Below are positions 1 to 8,035 of a stretch of 38,634 nt of DNA, one piece after another. The translations under genes and the position numbers were made by a program. Under the pieces are notes generated by a model, which was given only the letters and a program-made list of their open reading frames with translations, was not told the origin of the DNA and did not search any database. The DNA is from Streptomyces spongiae (lineage in GTDB: Bacteria; Actinomycetota; Actinomycetes; Streptomycetales; Streptomycetaceae): assembly GCF_009377185.1 (NCBI RefSeq), contig NZ_VJZC01000036.1, positions 1-38,634 of the forward strand, given 5' to 3'. How positions within the stretch are numbered: the first letter of the stretch is position 1; each line of letters begins with the position of its first letter.

Positions 1-52
1 CCCACGATGAGGTGCATGCCAAGCACTTGTTTCACCCGAGGGGGCCGCCGCC

Positions 53-272
53 TCAACCCGCCGGGGTCAGGACGGGGGAAGCCTCCGCCTTCTTTGCCGC
101 CCGCTGCTTCCTGGCCTCCCGTTCGGTGTCCAACTTCCGCTGCAGACTGCCGAAGGTCTCCAGTCCCTGGCGCTTGAGCAGATGCTTGATGGGGTTCGCC
201 GGGATCCCCACACGCTCGGGCCCCAGCACGGCCAGCAGATCGGATTCGGTCTGGTCCGAGTAGCCGGCGGCC
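53..272 (-). pseudogene. 3' remnant of an unrecognised gene beside an IS
   Basis: On the minus strand an open frame of about 72 codons ends at a TGA at 53-55. It reads as ordinary Streptomyces coding sequence (for example DLLAVLGPERVGIP, then a Lys/Arg/Glu-rich tail with KLDTEREARKQRAAKK). It has no convincing start. Its 5' side runs into the TAA/TTA target duplication of the IS at 276, which supplies an in-frame TAG on this strand, so the frame does not continue beyond the IS either. I read it as the C-terminus of a gene lost before or with the IS insertion. I do not recognise the family; a transposase tail is possible but unproven. Confidence 0.4.
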
Positions 273-275
273 TAA

Positions 276-1160
276 GAGCTCCTAACAAAGGCGTTGGACG
301 TGACGGTGGGTGATCAGGCAGGTGGCGAGGCCGAGGAAGGCTTCGTGGATGTCGTCGCGTCGTTCCCAGCGGATCCGCAGTCGGCGGAAGCCGTGCAGCC
401 AGGCGATCGTGCGCTCGACCACGTAGCGGAAGATGCCGAGGTCGCTGCCGTGTTCCTGGCCTCGTTCGGCGATGACCGGGCGGATCCCGCGGGCTCGGAG
501 CAGGCGCCGGTACTTGTCGTGGTCGTAGCCACGGTCGGCGAGGAGGGCATCGGGCCGGTGTCTGGGCCGGCCGACGACGCCGGCCACGGCCGGAACCTTG
601 TCCAGCAGGGGCAGCAACTGCGTGACGTCGTTGCGGTTCCCGCCGGTCAGGGACACCGCGAGCGGGATGCCCTGGCCGTCGGTGAGGATGTGGTGCTTGC
701 TGCCCGGCCGTGCGCGGTCGACCGGGCTGGGGCCGCTTTTGGGCCCCGTCGAGCGGCCCTCACGTGGGAGGAGTCGATCACCGCCCGCGACCAGTCGAGT
801 TTCTTGGCGGCCCGCAGCTTCCTCAGCAGTGCCAGGTGGAGTTCGTCCCAGACCCCGGCCTCGTTCCACGCGGCCAGGCGCCGCCAGCACGTCATCCCCG
901 AGCCGAAGCCCAGTTCCTGGGGCAGGTACTCCCACTGGATGCCGGTATGCAGCACGAACAGGATCCCGCACAACGCCTGCCGGTCCGGTATCCGAGGCCT
1001 GCCCTCCACCAGCTTCGGGCCCGGTTTGGGTAACAACGGCTCGATCAGCGACCACAGTTCATCCGAGACGATCCACGGCCGAGAGTGTCGTTTCTCCACG
1101 ACCAGACCAACGACCACCCACGCGGATAGTCACATGATCAACAGCTTCTGTTAGGACCTC
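276..1160 (-). mobile_element. IS5-family (IS427-like) insertion sequence, complete
   Basis: The 885-bp element is bounded by imperfect inverted repeats: the left end begins GAGCTCCTAACA and the right end, read inward, GAGGTCCTAACA, with similarity continuing for some 20 bp. It is flanked by a direct TAA repeat (273-275 and 1161-1163), the 3-bp target duplication expected of the IS427 group of IS5. One transposase in two overlapping frames fills it. Intact ends and the full DDE set suggest a recent, possibly active copy. Confidence 0.85.
282..1117 (-). CDS. IS5-family transposase made by -1 frameshift
   Basis: This DDE transposase cuts and rejoins the ends of the surrounding IS. The first frame runs from the ATG at 1117 and carries the N-terminal DNA-binding part (around SDELWSLIEPLLP) and the first catalytic Asp in AVIDSSHVRA. 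The second frame carries the middle Asp in LLADRGYDHDKYR and the Glu in VVERTIAWLHGFRRLR, and ends at 282. The frames join at a CCCAAAAG stretch (minus strand; A-run at 737-740), where a -1 slip turns RRGPK into GPKSGPSP. A run of A at this place is the usual recoding signal in the IS427 group, so two frames here mean programmed frameshifting rather than decay. Known for the family: a fused OrfAB is the active enzyme. Confidence 0.85.
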
Positions 1161-1279
1161 TAAGAGGTAGTTTCTTATGGCGTGATCGCTCGCTGAACGG
1201 TGTCGGACGGATCCCTTTGAGGTTCCGTTGGGTGGTGGTGCTGGCGAGCAGGGATACCCGGGGGCTCAGCATCCTGAGC

Positions 1280-1957
1280 CTAATTCCGGTCACGAGCGCA
1301 CGTACCCCGTTGCGGGCAGGTCCCCTGCCCGAAACCGGTGTTACTGCGGGGGAATAGCTGCTCGACTGCGGTCACCACCGCGGCACGGCGGGCGGCGGTG
1401 GTGGGGTCCACGGCGTGTGCGGCGGCGGCCTTGCTGAGTTCGGGTTGCGACGCCCAGGTCATGGCGATCTGGTTGACCAGGGCGAGGACGTCGGCCGGGT
1501 CCCAGGCGGGGTCGAGCTGTCCAGCCTGCTGCACCTGGCGGAGCTGGTCGATTTTGCGGGCGATCACTGCCTGGTCGGGATCGTCGGCACCGGCTGTGGT
1601 GCCCTGCAGTTCGAGGCGGCCCCAGGTGATCAGGCGGTGGTGGTCTGGACGGGCGACGAAGTAGTCGAACAGGCGGCCCGCGTAGCCAGGGAGGTCGGAC
1701 GGGTCCATCTGGGTGGCCTCGGCGATGACGACATACTCCCGTACAGCAACAGCGGCATAAAGCGCGTCTTTGCTGCGGAAGTAGGCGTAGACGCGTTCTT
1801 TGCTGGTTTTGGCGAGCTTGGCGATGCGGTCCACGCGGGCGCCGGCGATGCCGTGGCCGGCGAACTCCTCCATGGCAGCGGCAAGGATGCGCTCGCGCGT
1901 GGTGTCGCCGCCGGCGGTGGGCGCTGCGGTTTGGCCGGAGTCGCGGGACTGGGACAT
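1280..1957 (-). CDS. TetR-family transcriptional regulator
   Basis: A 225-residue repressor-type protein. The N-terminal helix-turn-helix is clear: TRERILAAAMEEFAGHG, then AGARVDRIAKLAKTSKERVY and AYFRSKDALYAAV at about residues 20-70. The rest is the ligand-binding helical domain, of normal TetR length. I chose the ATG at 1957 (MSQSRD); an in-frame GTG at 1975 would add six residues and would lie inside the operator. It is transcribed away from the aldo/keto reductase at 2083, and two palindromes in the shared promoter are its likely binding sites. By analogy with other TetR/oxidoreductase pairs it probably represses itself and the reductase until a small molecule binds. The ligand is unknown. 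Confidence 0.9.
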   Translation of the reverse strand: MSQSRDSGQTAAPTAGGDTTRERILAAAMEEFAGHGIAGARVDRIAKLAKTSKERVYAYFRSKDALYAAVAVREYVVIAEATQMDPSDLPGYAGRLFDYFVARPDHHRLITWGRLELQGTTAGADDPDQAVIARKIDQLRQVQQAGQLDPAWDPADVLALVNQIAMTWASQPELSKAAAAHAVDPTTAARRAAVVTAVEQLFPRSNTGFGQGTCPQRGTCARDRN

Positions 1958-1973
1958 AGGCCCAGGATAGAGC

Positions 1974-2038
1974 ACCGAACCGTTCGGTTTGGTAGTCGGG
2001 GTGGTCGGCGCGTACAGTCAAACGGAACAGTTCGGTTT
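1974..2038. promoter_or_regulatory. Two palindromic TetR operators in a divergent promoter
   Basis: The first site, 1974-1988, is a perfect palindrome, ACCGAAC-C-GTTCGGT. The second, 2020-2038, is AAACGGAAC-A-GTTCGGTTT, with 9-bp arms and one mismatch. Both share the core GAAC-N-GTTC and their centres lie 48 bp apart, between the TetR gene and the reductase. The first overlaps the region just 5' of the TetR start, the second lies about 45 bp before the reductase start. Sequence and position fit operators for autoregulation and control of the reductase. Confidence 0.8.
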
Positions 2039-2082
2039 GGCCTCTGTGGGTGAAACCGACGAAATATCGAGGGAGTGAACTC

Positions 2083-3075
2083 ATGCAGCACCGCAATCTG
2101 GGCTCTCAGGGTCTGCGCGTCTCGGCGCTCGGCCTGGGGGCCATGGGCATGTCCATGGCCTACGGCGCCTCGAACGACGACGAGAGCATCGCGACCATCC
2201 GCCGCGCCCACGAACTCGGCATCGACTTCTTCGACACCGCCGAGCTGTACGGCGCCGGTACCGGCAGTAACGAAATCCTCCTGGGCAAGGCAGTCCGCGA
2301 CTTCCGCGACGAGGTGGTCCTCGCCACCAAGTTCGGCTTCGACATGACGACCCAGCCGCTGGGCTCCGGCTTCAACAGCCGCCCCGAGAACATCCGCAAG
2401 GTCGCCGAGAACAGCCTGCGCTACCTGCAGAGCGACCACATCGACCTCTTCTACCAGCACATCTCCGACCCCACCATTCCGGTCGAGGAGGTCGCGGGCG
2501 TGGTCGGCGATCTGATCACCGAAGGCAAGGTGAAGTACTTCGGCCTGAGCAACGTCGGCCCCCAGTACATCCGACGCGCCCACGCCGTCACCCCGCTCTC
2601 GGTGCTTCAGTACGAGTACTCGCTCTTCGAGCGGGAGGTGGAGGAGGAGATCCTTCCCGTCCTGCGGGAGCTCGGCATCGGCTTGGTGCCCTACTCCCCG
2701 CTCGGCCGCGGCTTCCTGACCGGGGCGGTCAAGCCCGCGAGTGAATACCCCGTGGACGACATGCGCAGCTGGGACGAGCGCTGGCAGGGCGAGAACTATA
2801 CTTACAACCTCCGCGCCACCGAACAGCTCAAGGAACTCGCCGCGGCCAAGGGCATCACCACCGCCCAACTCGCGCTGGCCTGGCTCCTCGCCCAGGGTCA
2901 GGACATCGTGCCCATCCCCGGCACCCGCAGTGCCAAGCGTCTCGAGGAGAACGCCGGCGCGGACGGCGTCCAGCTCACTGACGCCGACATGGCCCACATC
3001 ACCGAGATCCTCCCCCACGGCTCGGCGGGCAGCCGATACCCGGCCGCGACACTGTCCAGCTTCACCACCGACTGA
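2083..3075 (+). CDS. Aldo/keto reductase
   Basis: A 330-residue NADPH-dependent oxidoreductase of the aldo/keto reductase superfamily (TIM barrel, cytoplasmic). The catalytic set is visible: Asp and Tyr in DFFDTAELYG (about 50-60), Lys in VVLATKFGFD (about 85), and His in FYQHISDP (about 125). The C-terminal cofactor-phosphate segment is IPGTRSAKRLEENAGA. YSPLGRGFLTG is typical of the AKR11/13-like branch. I chose the ATG at 2083 because GAGGGAG lies 7-13 bases upstream; an in-frame GTG at 2050 has no ribosome site. It is the only plus-strand gene between 1 and 38 kb and pairs divergently with TetR, so it is probably induced by a toxic carbonyl compound. The substrate cannot be read from sequence. 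Confidence 0.93.
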   Translation: MQHRNLGSQGLRVSALGLGAMGMSMAYGASNDDESIATIRRAHELGIDFFDTAELYGAGTGSNEILLGKAVRDFRDEVVLATKFGFDMTTQPLGSGFNSRPENIRKVAENSLRYLQSDHIDLFYQHISDPTIPVEEVAGVVGDLITEGKVKYFGLSNVGPQYIRRAHAVTPLSVLQYEYSLFEREVEEEILPVLRELGIGLVPYSPLGRGFLTGAVKPASEYPVDDMRSWDERWQGENYTYNLRATEQLKELAAAKGITTAQLALAWLLAQGQDIVPIPGTRSAKRLEENAGADGVQLTDADMAHITEILPHGSAGSRYPAATLSSFTTD

Positions 3076-3092
3076 TCCCGCCGACGCCACAA

Positions 3093-3121
3093 CGCCTCTC
3101 CACCGTTTATGTGGTGAGGCG
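3093..3121. terminator. Hairpin after the reductase
   Basis: An 11-bp stem with one mismatch (CGCCTCTCCAC against GTGGTGAGGCG) and a 7-nt loop lies 18 bp after the reductase stop. It also overlaps the end of the transposase remnant on the other strand, so it could serve both directions. Confidence 0.5.
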
Positions 3122-3226
3122 CCGGTGGCAGATGAGAGCGGCGGCTATGCCGACGAAGGCAAGGAAGTGCTCGGGCTTGCGTTCATAGCGGCGGTGTAGG
3201 CGACGGCATCCGCCAAGCCAGGAAGT
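3107..3226 (-). pseudogene. C-terminal remnant of an IS5-type transposase
   Basis: The last 38-40 codons of a transposase read SWLGGCRRLHRRYERKPEHF and end FVGIAAALICHRRLTT. The block just after the catalytic Glu (WL-GCRRLHRRYE) is diagnostic of IS5/IS4-like enzymes in Streptomyces. The protein is different from the enzyme of the IS at 276. The frame stops making sense upstream of about 3226, where the group II intron's 3' end begins. This remnant is therefore the 3' exon side of that intron: the intron entered, or replaced, the middle of the transposase gene. Confidence 0.7.
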
Positions 3227-3352
3227 TGGGTCGGCCGCGCGGCGAGGTGCTCGCCGTGAGGGCGAGTCCTGTTCCGCGCGGCCTCCCGCCGAGTGAAGTA
3301 GGCCGCCGACGAGGTGCCTCTGGAGGAGGTCCTTTTCCGACGGCCCCTTCCC

Positions 3353-3387
3353 GAACCGGGCAGGCGAGATTTCCCCGCACCCGGCTC
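3353..3387 (-). ncRNA. Group II intron domain V (intron 1)
   Basis: On the minus strand a 35-nt hairpin begins GAGCCGGGTGCGG, turns at GGAAAT and returns CCTGCCCGGTTC. It has the AGC catalytic triad near the 5' base, a GAAA-type tip and a two-base bulge on the 3' side, as in domain V of group II introns. It lies just 3' of the maturase stop, the normal place. Confidence 0.65.
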
Positions 3388-3395
3388 TCCGGTAG

Positions 3396-5181
3396 TCAAT
3401 TCCGGGTAAGTGCTGCACTCCGTCCCGCGTGGATGTTCTGGTGGCAGCGTTCGCAGACCACGAGGGTCTTGCGTTTCCGCATGGCCATCAGCCGCACCCA
3501 CGATGGCGGTTCCGGCCGTCCTGGCTTGTTGAGATCGGCGAGTTTGCGGACGTGGTGGACTTGGAGTCCGGTGCGCCCTTCGCATATCTCGCACTTCCCG
3601 GCGAGAAGCCGATGAATCAGCTCGTTGCGCCGTGCAGTGGCCATGACCGGCTGCCGGTCGGTAAGGACGGCGGTGCGCTTGCGTTTGAGAGGGATCCCGC
3701 CGAAGCGGGCCACCAGTGATTTCTTCCCCTTCTCCCGCTGCACTGTGACTTGGAAGCAGGTCCGCCGGCCGTCAGGGGTGTCGATGCTCGCCTTGTATCT
3801 GCGGGCCATCTTCATGACGGTCGACTTGTGCTTCCCGGCCAGGGTCTTGAGCATCGAGGTCTCCATGACCCAGCGCAGTGTCTCCAGGCGGAATACATCC
3901 TGGGCGAGAAGGTAGTACTGGACGAACCCGCGGTACTCGGACCCGTACTTCGCGACGATCGTGAAGTCTTCGTCGTGCAGTAACGGGCCACGCTGAGCGG
4001 GCTTTCCCTTGCTCATATAGCGAGAGCATCGGTCCCGGATCACGTCCCTGGGCACGAACAGACCAATGGCGCCGTTGACCGCCCGGCGATTCCGCGTGAT
4101 CTTCGTGTCGCCGTGCTGGGCCTTGATCTCGTAGCCGAGGAACCGCGCCGCCTGGCTGGTGGCGTGTGTGACCAGGGTTTTGGGTTCGGACAGTTCCATC
4201 CTGAGTTCGTCACGCAGGAACTTCCGGATCCTCCCCTTGATCTCCTCGGCCTCGTGCTTGGGACCAGCGAACCCGAGCAGGAAGTCGTCGCAATACCTCA
4301 CGTATCGGAGCCGTCGATAGCCGGGATCATCGGGGTCTTGGCTCGGCAGGGTGCGGCGTTCGCGCCGAAGCGCGCGCACCGCTTCCCGATCGCCGTGCCG
4401 TTTGGCCCTCGCGATCCGGTTCTCCACGTCCTGGTACGCGGGGTTCTTGCCCCGACGCTTGCCCCGGTCGTAGTCCGGTATCAGCTGCTGTTCGACAAAC
4501 CGGTCGAACCGGTCCAGATAAATATTGGAGAGGATCGGTGATGCGATACCGACCTGCGGACAACCGCTGAGCGTGTCGTTCCACCGCCAGTCCTCCAGGT
4601 ATCCGGCTTTGAGCATCCGGTCGATCAGTTGCAGGAACCGGCCGTCGTGGATCTTCTCCGCCAGCGTCGAGACCATGACCGAATGGTCAAGGCTCCCAAA
4701 GCAGTTGGAAATATCACCCTCGACAAACCAGTGTGTTCCCTTCCAGACCGACACCACCTCATCCAGCGCGGTGTGGCAGCCCCGGTTGGGGCGGAATCCG
4801 TGCGAGCGATCAGAGAACTGCACGTCGTAGTACGCGTCAAGCAGCAGACGGACTACTTCCGCGACCAGCTTGTCGCTCCAGGGCGGCATACCTAAGGGGC
4901 GCCTCCCGGTCTTCTTCGGGATATACACCCTCCTGGCCGGAGACCATCGATAGGACTCCGCACGCAGAGCCTTGATTGATCCTGTCAATCTTGGCCAGAG
5001 ACATGCCGTCCACGGTTTCCCTGGTAACCCCCGGCGTCATCGCACCCTTGTTGGCGTAAATGCGTCCGTAGGCCAGCAGGAACAACTCCTTGTTGAATAG
5101 CTGCCGGTACAGTCTTTCCAGCGGCAGGCCGCGCCTGCCGCGTTCCCGGATGACGTTCAGCACGGTTTCAGCACTCTGTAT
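3396..5181 (-). pseudogene. ltrA: Broken group II intron reverse transcriptase/maturase
   Basis: Relative of the intact protein at 5756-7537 along its whole length: reverse transcriptase, maturase (X) domain and C-terminal HNH endonuclease (CEICEGRTG, VHHVRKLADL, VVCERCHQNIH). It carries several lesions. The start codon matching the intact ATG (before QSA) is ATA at 5179-5181. An extra A near 4977 (ATC-A-ATC where the relative has ATCATC) shifts the frame after AKIDRI. The conserved PQGG of the fingers/palm reads PQVG, and the YADD catalytic box reads YCDD. The two Asp of that box remain, but with the start and frame lost the protein cannot be made whole. The intron could still splice in trans with help from the neighbour's maturase. 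Confidence 0.85.
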
Positions 5182-5712
5182 TGCGCATCCCTCCCCGTCT
5201 GAACTTCCTGACTTCCTGTGCCCCTTCGCCCTCATTCCGGCTTTCCCGGACCTCACCGCCGGTCGTTACTCCGGCGACTACTATGGGCACTCCGTCGCCA
5301 TAGGGCTCGCGCCCCGTAGGCGATCCCGTGGTACGTCTTCGCTGTACGTATCGAGCACGACGTAGGCCGCCCACTCATCTCCTTGACCGCCCTCGCTGGG
5401 CGGCGACCCAGGCTATGGAGGTTGCCCGGTCTCACGGTTCATGCCCGGGCATAGCGTGGGCGTCGGTTACAGGCGCTGTTCCGACGGTGCGTCACTTTCA
5501 CTCTGGAAATTGGGCTTCAAGCAAATCAAGCCTTGACCATATCGTGCGGGCCTTGTGGCACAACGTCCTGAACGCCTCCGAAACGTCCACCGCTTTCCCG
5601 GCATGCTCTGGTCCCCTCCCGCTTTCGCGCTCAGGTAAGCCGGGTGACCCATGAACCTCCCTCCAAGTTCATCCCGACTGCGTCGGGGATACAACGAAGC
5701 GCCTCACGGCGC

Positions 5713-5747
5713 ACACCGGACATGACGGTTTCCCGGTCATCCGGCTC
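5713..5747 (-). ncRNA. Group II intron domain V (intron 2)
   Basis: On the minus strand the hairpin begins GAGCCGGATGACC, turns at GGGAAACC and returns GTCATGTCCGG. It has the AGC triad, a GAAA-like tip and a GT bulge on the 3' side. It lies immediately 3' of the maturase stop at 5756. The outer pairs are weaker than in intron 1. Confidence 0.65.
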
Positions 5748-5755
5748 TCCAGTGA

Positions 5756-7537
5756 CTACTGCGTGAATGGTCTGGCTGGCCGTTCCGAATGGATACGGTC
5801 GTGGCAGATGTCGCAGGCCACGACTGTTTTGCGGCGCCGATGGAGCATGACGCGCGTCCAGTCGGAAGGCTGCCATCCGGCATGTGCGAGGTCGGCGAGA
5901 GCGCGGACGTGGTGCACTTGCACGTTGCCCTTGCTTCCGCAGGTCTCGCAGGTATCCGCCAGGAGTCTCGCAATGAGTTCCTTCTGCGGGTAGTCCACCC
6001 GGACAGGCTCACGATCGGCGAGTTCCGCCGCACGCTGCCGTTGGAGGGGAATCCCACCGAATCGGGCCACCAGTGGCGTCCTGTTCTTCCGCTCGATTCG
6101 GGCCTCGAAACAGACTCGGGGCCCATTGGGGGTGTCGATTCTGGCCTTGTGCTTGGCGGCCATCTTCGACACTGACGAGCGGTGCTTGGCTGCAAGAGTC
6201 TTGAGCATAGAAGTCTCCATGACCCATTGCAGCCGATGCAGCCGGAAGACATCTCCGGCAAGCAGGTAGTACTGGACAACGCCCCGATAAACGGTCCCGA
6301 AGGTCGCCACGATCGCGTGATCGCTGCTGTTGATCAGGGCCGTCTTCTTCGCGGGTTTTCCGCGATCGGTATAGGGGGCGCACTTGGCTTTGATCACGTC
6401 CCGTGGGACACGGAGTGCTACCTGGCCGTTGACCCGACGGTAACGGCCGGTCTTCTTTGTGTCGTTGTGCTGGGTCGTGATCTCGTAGCCGAGAAACCTC
6501 GCTGCCCGGGTGCGGGCGTGAGTGATCAGTGTCTTTTCCTGGGACAGTTCCAGCTTGAGTTCATCACGCAGGAACTGTCCCAGGCGTTGTTTGATCTGCT
6601 CGGCCTCGGCTTTCGGTCCGGTGAAACCAAGGAGGTGATCATCCGCGTAGCGGATATAGCGCAGCCTGCGGTATCCCGGATCTTTGGGATCCGCGCTCGG
6701 CAGGCTCACCATCCGCTGACGCAGCGCGCGGGCCTGGACCCGGTCACCGCGCCGGGGGGCTTTCGCTACCAGATTCTGCAACTCCAGATAAGCCGGGTTG
6801 CGGGCCCGGCGCTTCCCTCGGGTGTACTCCGGAATCAGAACTGTCTCGACGAACTCATCCAACTTGTGCAGGTAGATGTTGGACAGGATCGGGGAAGCCA
6901 CCCCGCCTTGCGGCGCTCCGGAGAGCGTGCCGCCCCACCTCCAGTCCTCCAAGTATCCGGCTGTCAGCATGTTGCGCACCAGCCGCAGAAACCGCTGGTC
7001 ATGGATCTTCTCGCCGAGGATCGACAGCAGGACCTCGTGGTCCAGGCTGCCGAAGCAGTCGGCGATGTCCCCTTCGATGAACCAAGACGTCCCGGTCCAG
7101 GTATGGTCCACCTCCCGCAAAGCGGTATGGCAGCCACGGCGGGGACGAAACGAATGAGAGCGGCCGGAGAACGTCGGTTCGTAGTACGCCTCCAATAACA
7201 GGCGGACCACTTCACCGACGAGTTTGTCCGACCAGGTCGGCAGCCCTAGCGGACGCGTCTTCCCATTCTTCTTCGGGATATGAACGCGCCGGACCGGACG
7301 AAAGCGGTAACGCTCGTGGCGCATCGCCTCGATGATCCGGTCGATCTTCCGCTGTGACATGCCGTCCACGGTTTCCGACGTGACCCCGGGCGTCATCGCA
7401 CCATGGTTGGCGTAGATGCGCCCGTAGGCCAGCAGATACAACTGCGGATTGAACAGCTTCCGATACAGTTCATCACACGGCAGGCCATGCCTGCCGCGTT
7501 CACGCAGGACACCCAACACCGTTTTGGCGCTCTGCAT
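5756..7537 (-). CDS. ltrA: Group II intron reverse transcriptase/maturase with HNH endonuclease
   Basis: A 593-residue multifunctional intron protein that helps its RNA splice, nicks the target and copies the intron into DNA. Visible in order: the N-terminal RT-0 region (VDGMSQRKIDRII, about 55-70), RT blocks including GTSWFIEGDIADCFGSLDH and GAPQGGVASPILSNIYL, the catalytic box RYADDHLLGF near 294, the maturase/X domain (about 400-500), and an HNH nuclease with paired cysteines (CETCG near 529, VHHVRAL near 537, CDIC near 574). The ATG at 7537 has GAGG about 8 bases upstream. No lesion is seen, so this intron may still be mobile and may act on intron 1. Length is normal for the family. Confidence 0.95.
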   Translation of the reverse strand: MQSAKTVLGVLRERGRHGLPCDELYRKLFNPQLYLLAYGRIYANHGAMTPGVTSETVDGMSQRKIDRIIEAMRHERYRFRPVRRVHIPKKNGKTRPLGLPTWSDKLVGEVVRLLLEAYYEPTFSGRSHSFRPRRGCHTALREVDHTWTGTSWFIEGDIADCFGSLDHEVLLSILGEKIHDQRFLRLVRNMLTAGYLEDWRWGGTLSGAPQGGVASPILSNIYLHKLDEFVETVLIPEYTRGKRRARNPAYLELQNLVAKAPRRGDRVQARALRQRMVSLPSADPKDPGYRRLRYIRYADDHLLGFTGPKAEAEQIKQRLGQFLRDELKLELSQEKTLITHARTRAARFLGYEITTQHNDTKKTGRYRRVNGQVALRVPRDVIKAKCAPYTDRGKPAKKTALINSSDHAIVATFGTVYRGVVQYYLLAGDVFRLHRLQWVMETSMLKTLAAKHRSSVSKMAAKHKARIDTPNGPRVCFEARIERKNRTPLVARFGGIPLQRQRAAELADREPVRVDYPQKELIARLLADTCETCGSKGNVQVHHVRALADLAHAGWQPSDWTRVMLHRRRKTVVACDICHDRIHSERPARPFTQ

Positions 7538-8008
7538 TTCGCATACCTCCCGAGTCGGGGTGTCCGAATCACCTGGCCCCCTTCGCCCGATGCGAACGGC
7601 TTTCCCGTCCTCCCTGGCCGGTCGTGACTCCGGCGACTACTACGGGGCCTCCGTCGCCATAGGACTCGCGTCCCGTAGGCGATCCCACGTTCCTCCCTGT
7701 CTGTACGTTCTAGCGCGACACAGGCGTCCCACTCATCTCCTTGAATGTCCTCGCTGGACATCGCTCCGCACCCCGGAAGTGCTCCGGCCAACAATCGAAG
7801 CCGGAGCAGAGTGCGGCGCCGGTTTCGGCTGTCATTTCCGGCGGATGGGAACTTGCATCTCCTGGAGATTGGGCTTCAAACAATCCAGTCTTCGCCATAT
7901 CGCGCGGGCCGCCCAGCACACCGTCCCTGACAACTGGGCCCGGTCACTGGTTTTCTGACATGTTGTTGTCCCCTTCACCTTTCGGATCCAGGTAAGTCAT
8001 CCGGGTCA

Positions 8009-8035
8009 CGTCCCCTGTGATGGTGTAGGCGATCA
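8009..8035. repeat. Left inverted repeat of the IS256-family element
   Basis: Reads CGTCCC-CT-GTGATGGTGTAGGCGATCA on the plus strand and matches the right repeat (9405-9431, inverted) at 25 of 27 positions. Intron 2 begins exactly at its outer tip. Confidence 0.8.

Larger units (their letters stand above)
3226..5648 (-). mobile_element. Group II intron 1 (degenerate maturase)
   Basis: A minus-strand group II intron of about 2.4 kb, inferred from a domain V hairpin (3353-3387), a long maturase frame, and a 5' non-coding region closely similar to that of intron 2. The 5' border is placed at 5648 because the homology between the two introns' leaders begins there (GTCACCCGGCTTACC here, GTGACCCGGATGACTTACC in intron 2). 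The 3' border is placed near 3226, where a transposase reading frame resumes. Both borders are estimates. The first bases, GTCAC, depart from the usual GUGYG, another sign of decay or of a slightly wrong border. Confidence 0.6.
5651..8009 (-). mobile_element. Group II intron 2 (intact maturase)
   Basis: A second minus-strand group II intron of about 2.36 kb with domain V at 5713-5747 and a full maturase. Its 5' end is placed at 8009, where GTGACCCGG begins. That point is also the outermost base of the IS256-family inverted repeat. Its 3' end, near 5651, abuts the 5' end of intron 1 within a few bases, giving two introns in tandem. The leader (7538-8009) resembles that of intron 1 in blocks, for example CGATATGG and TTGAAGCCCAAT on the minus strand. 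Borders are estimates. Confidence 0.65.

Noticed and set aside
2050..2082. Earlier GTG start for the aldo/keto reductase
   Set aside because: No ribosome site; the ATG at 2083 has GAGGGAG upstream and matches the usual family start.
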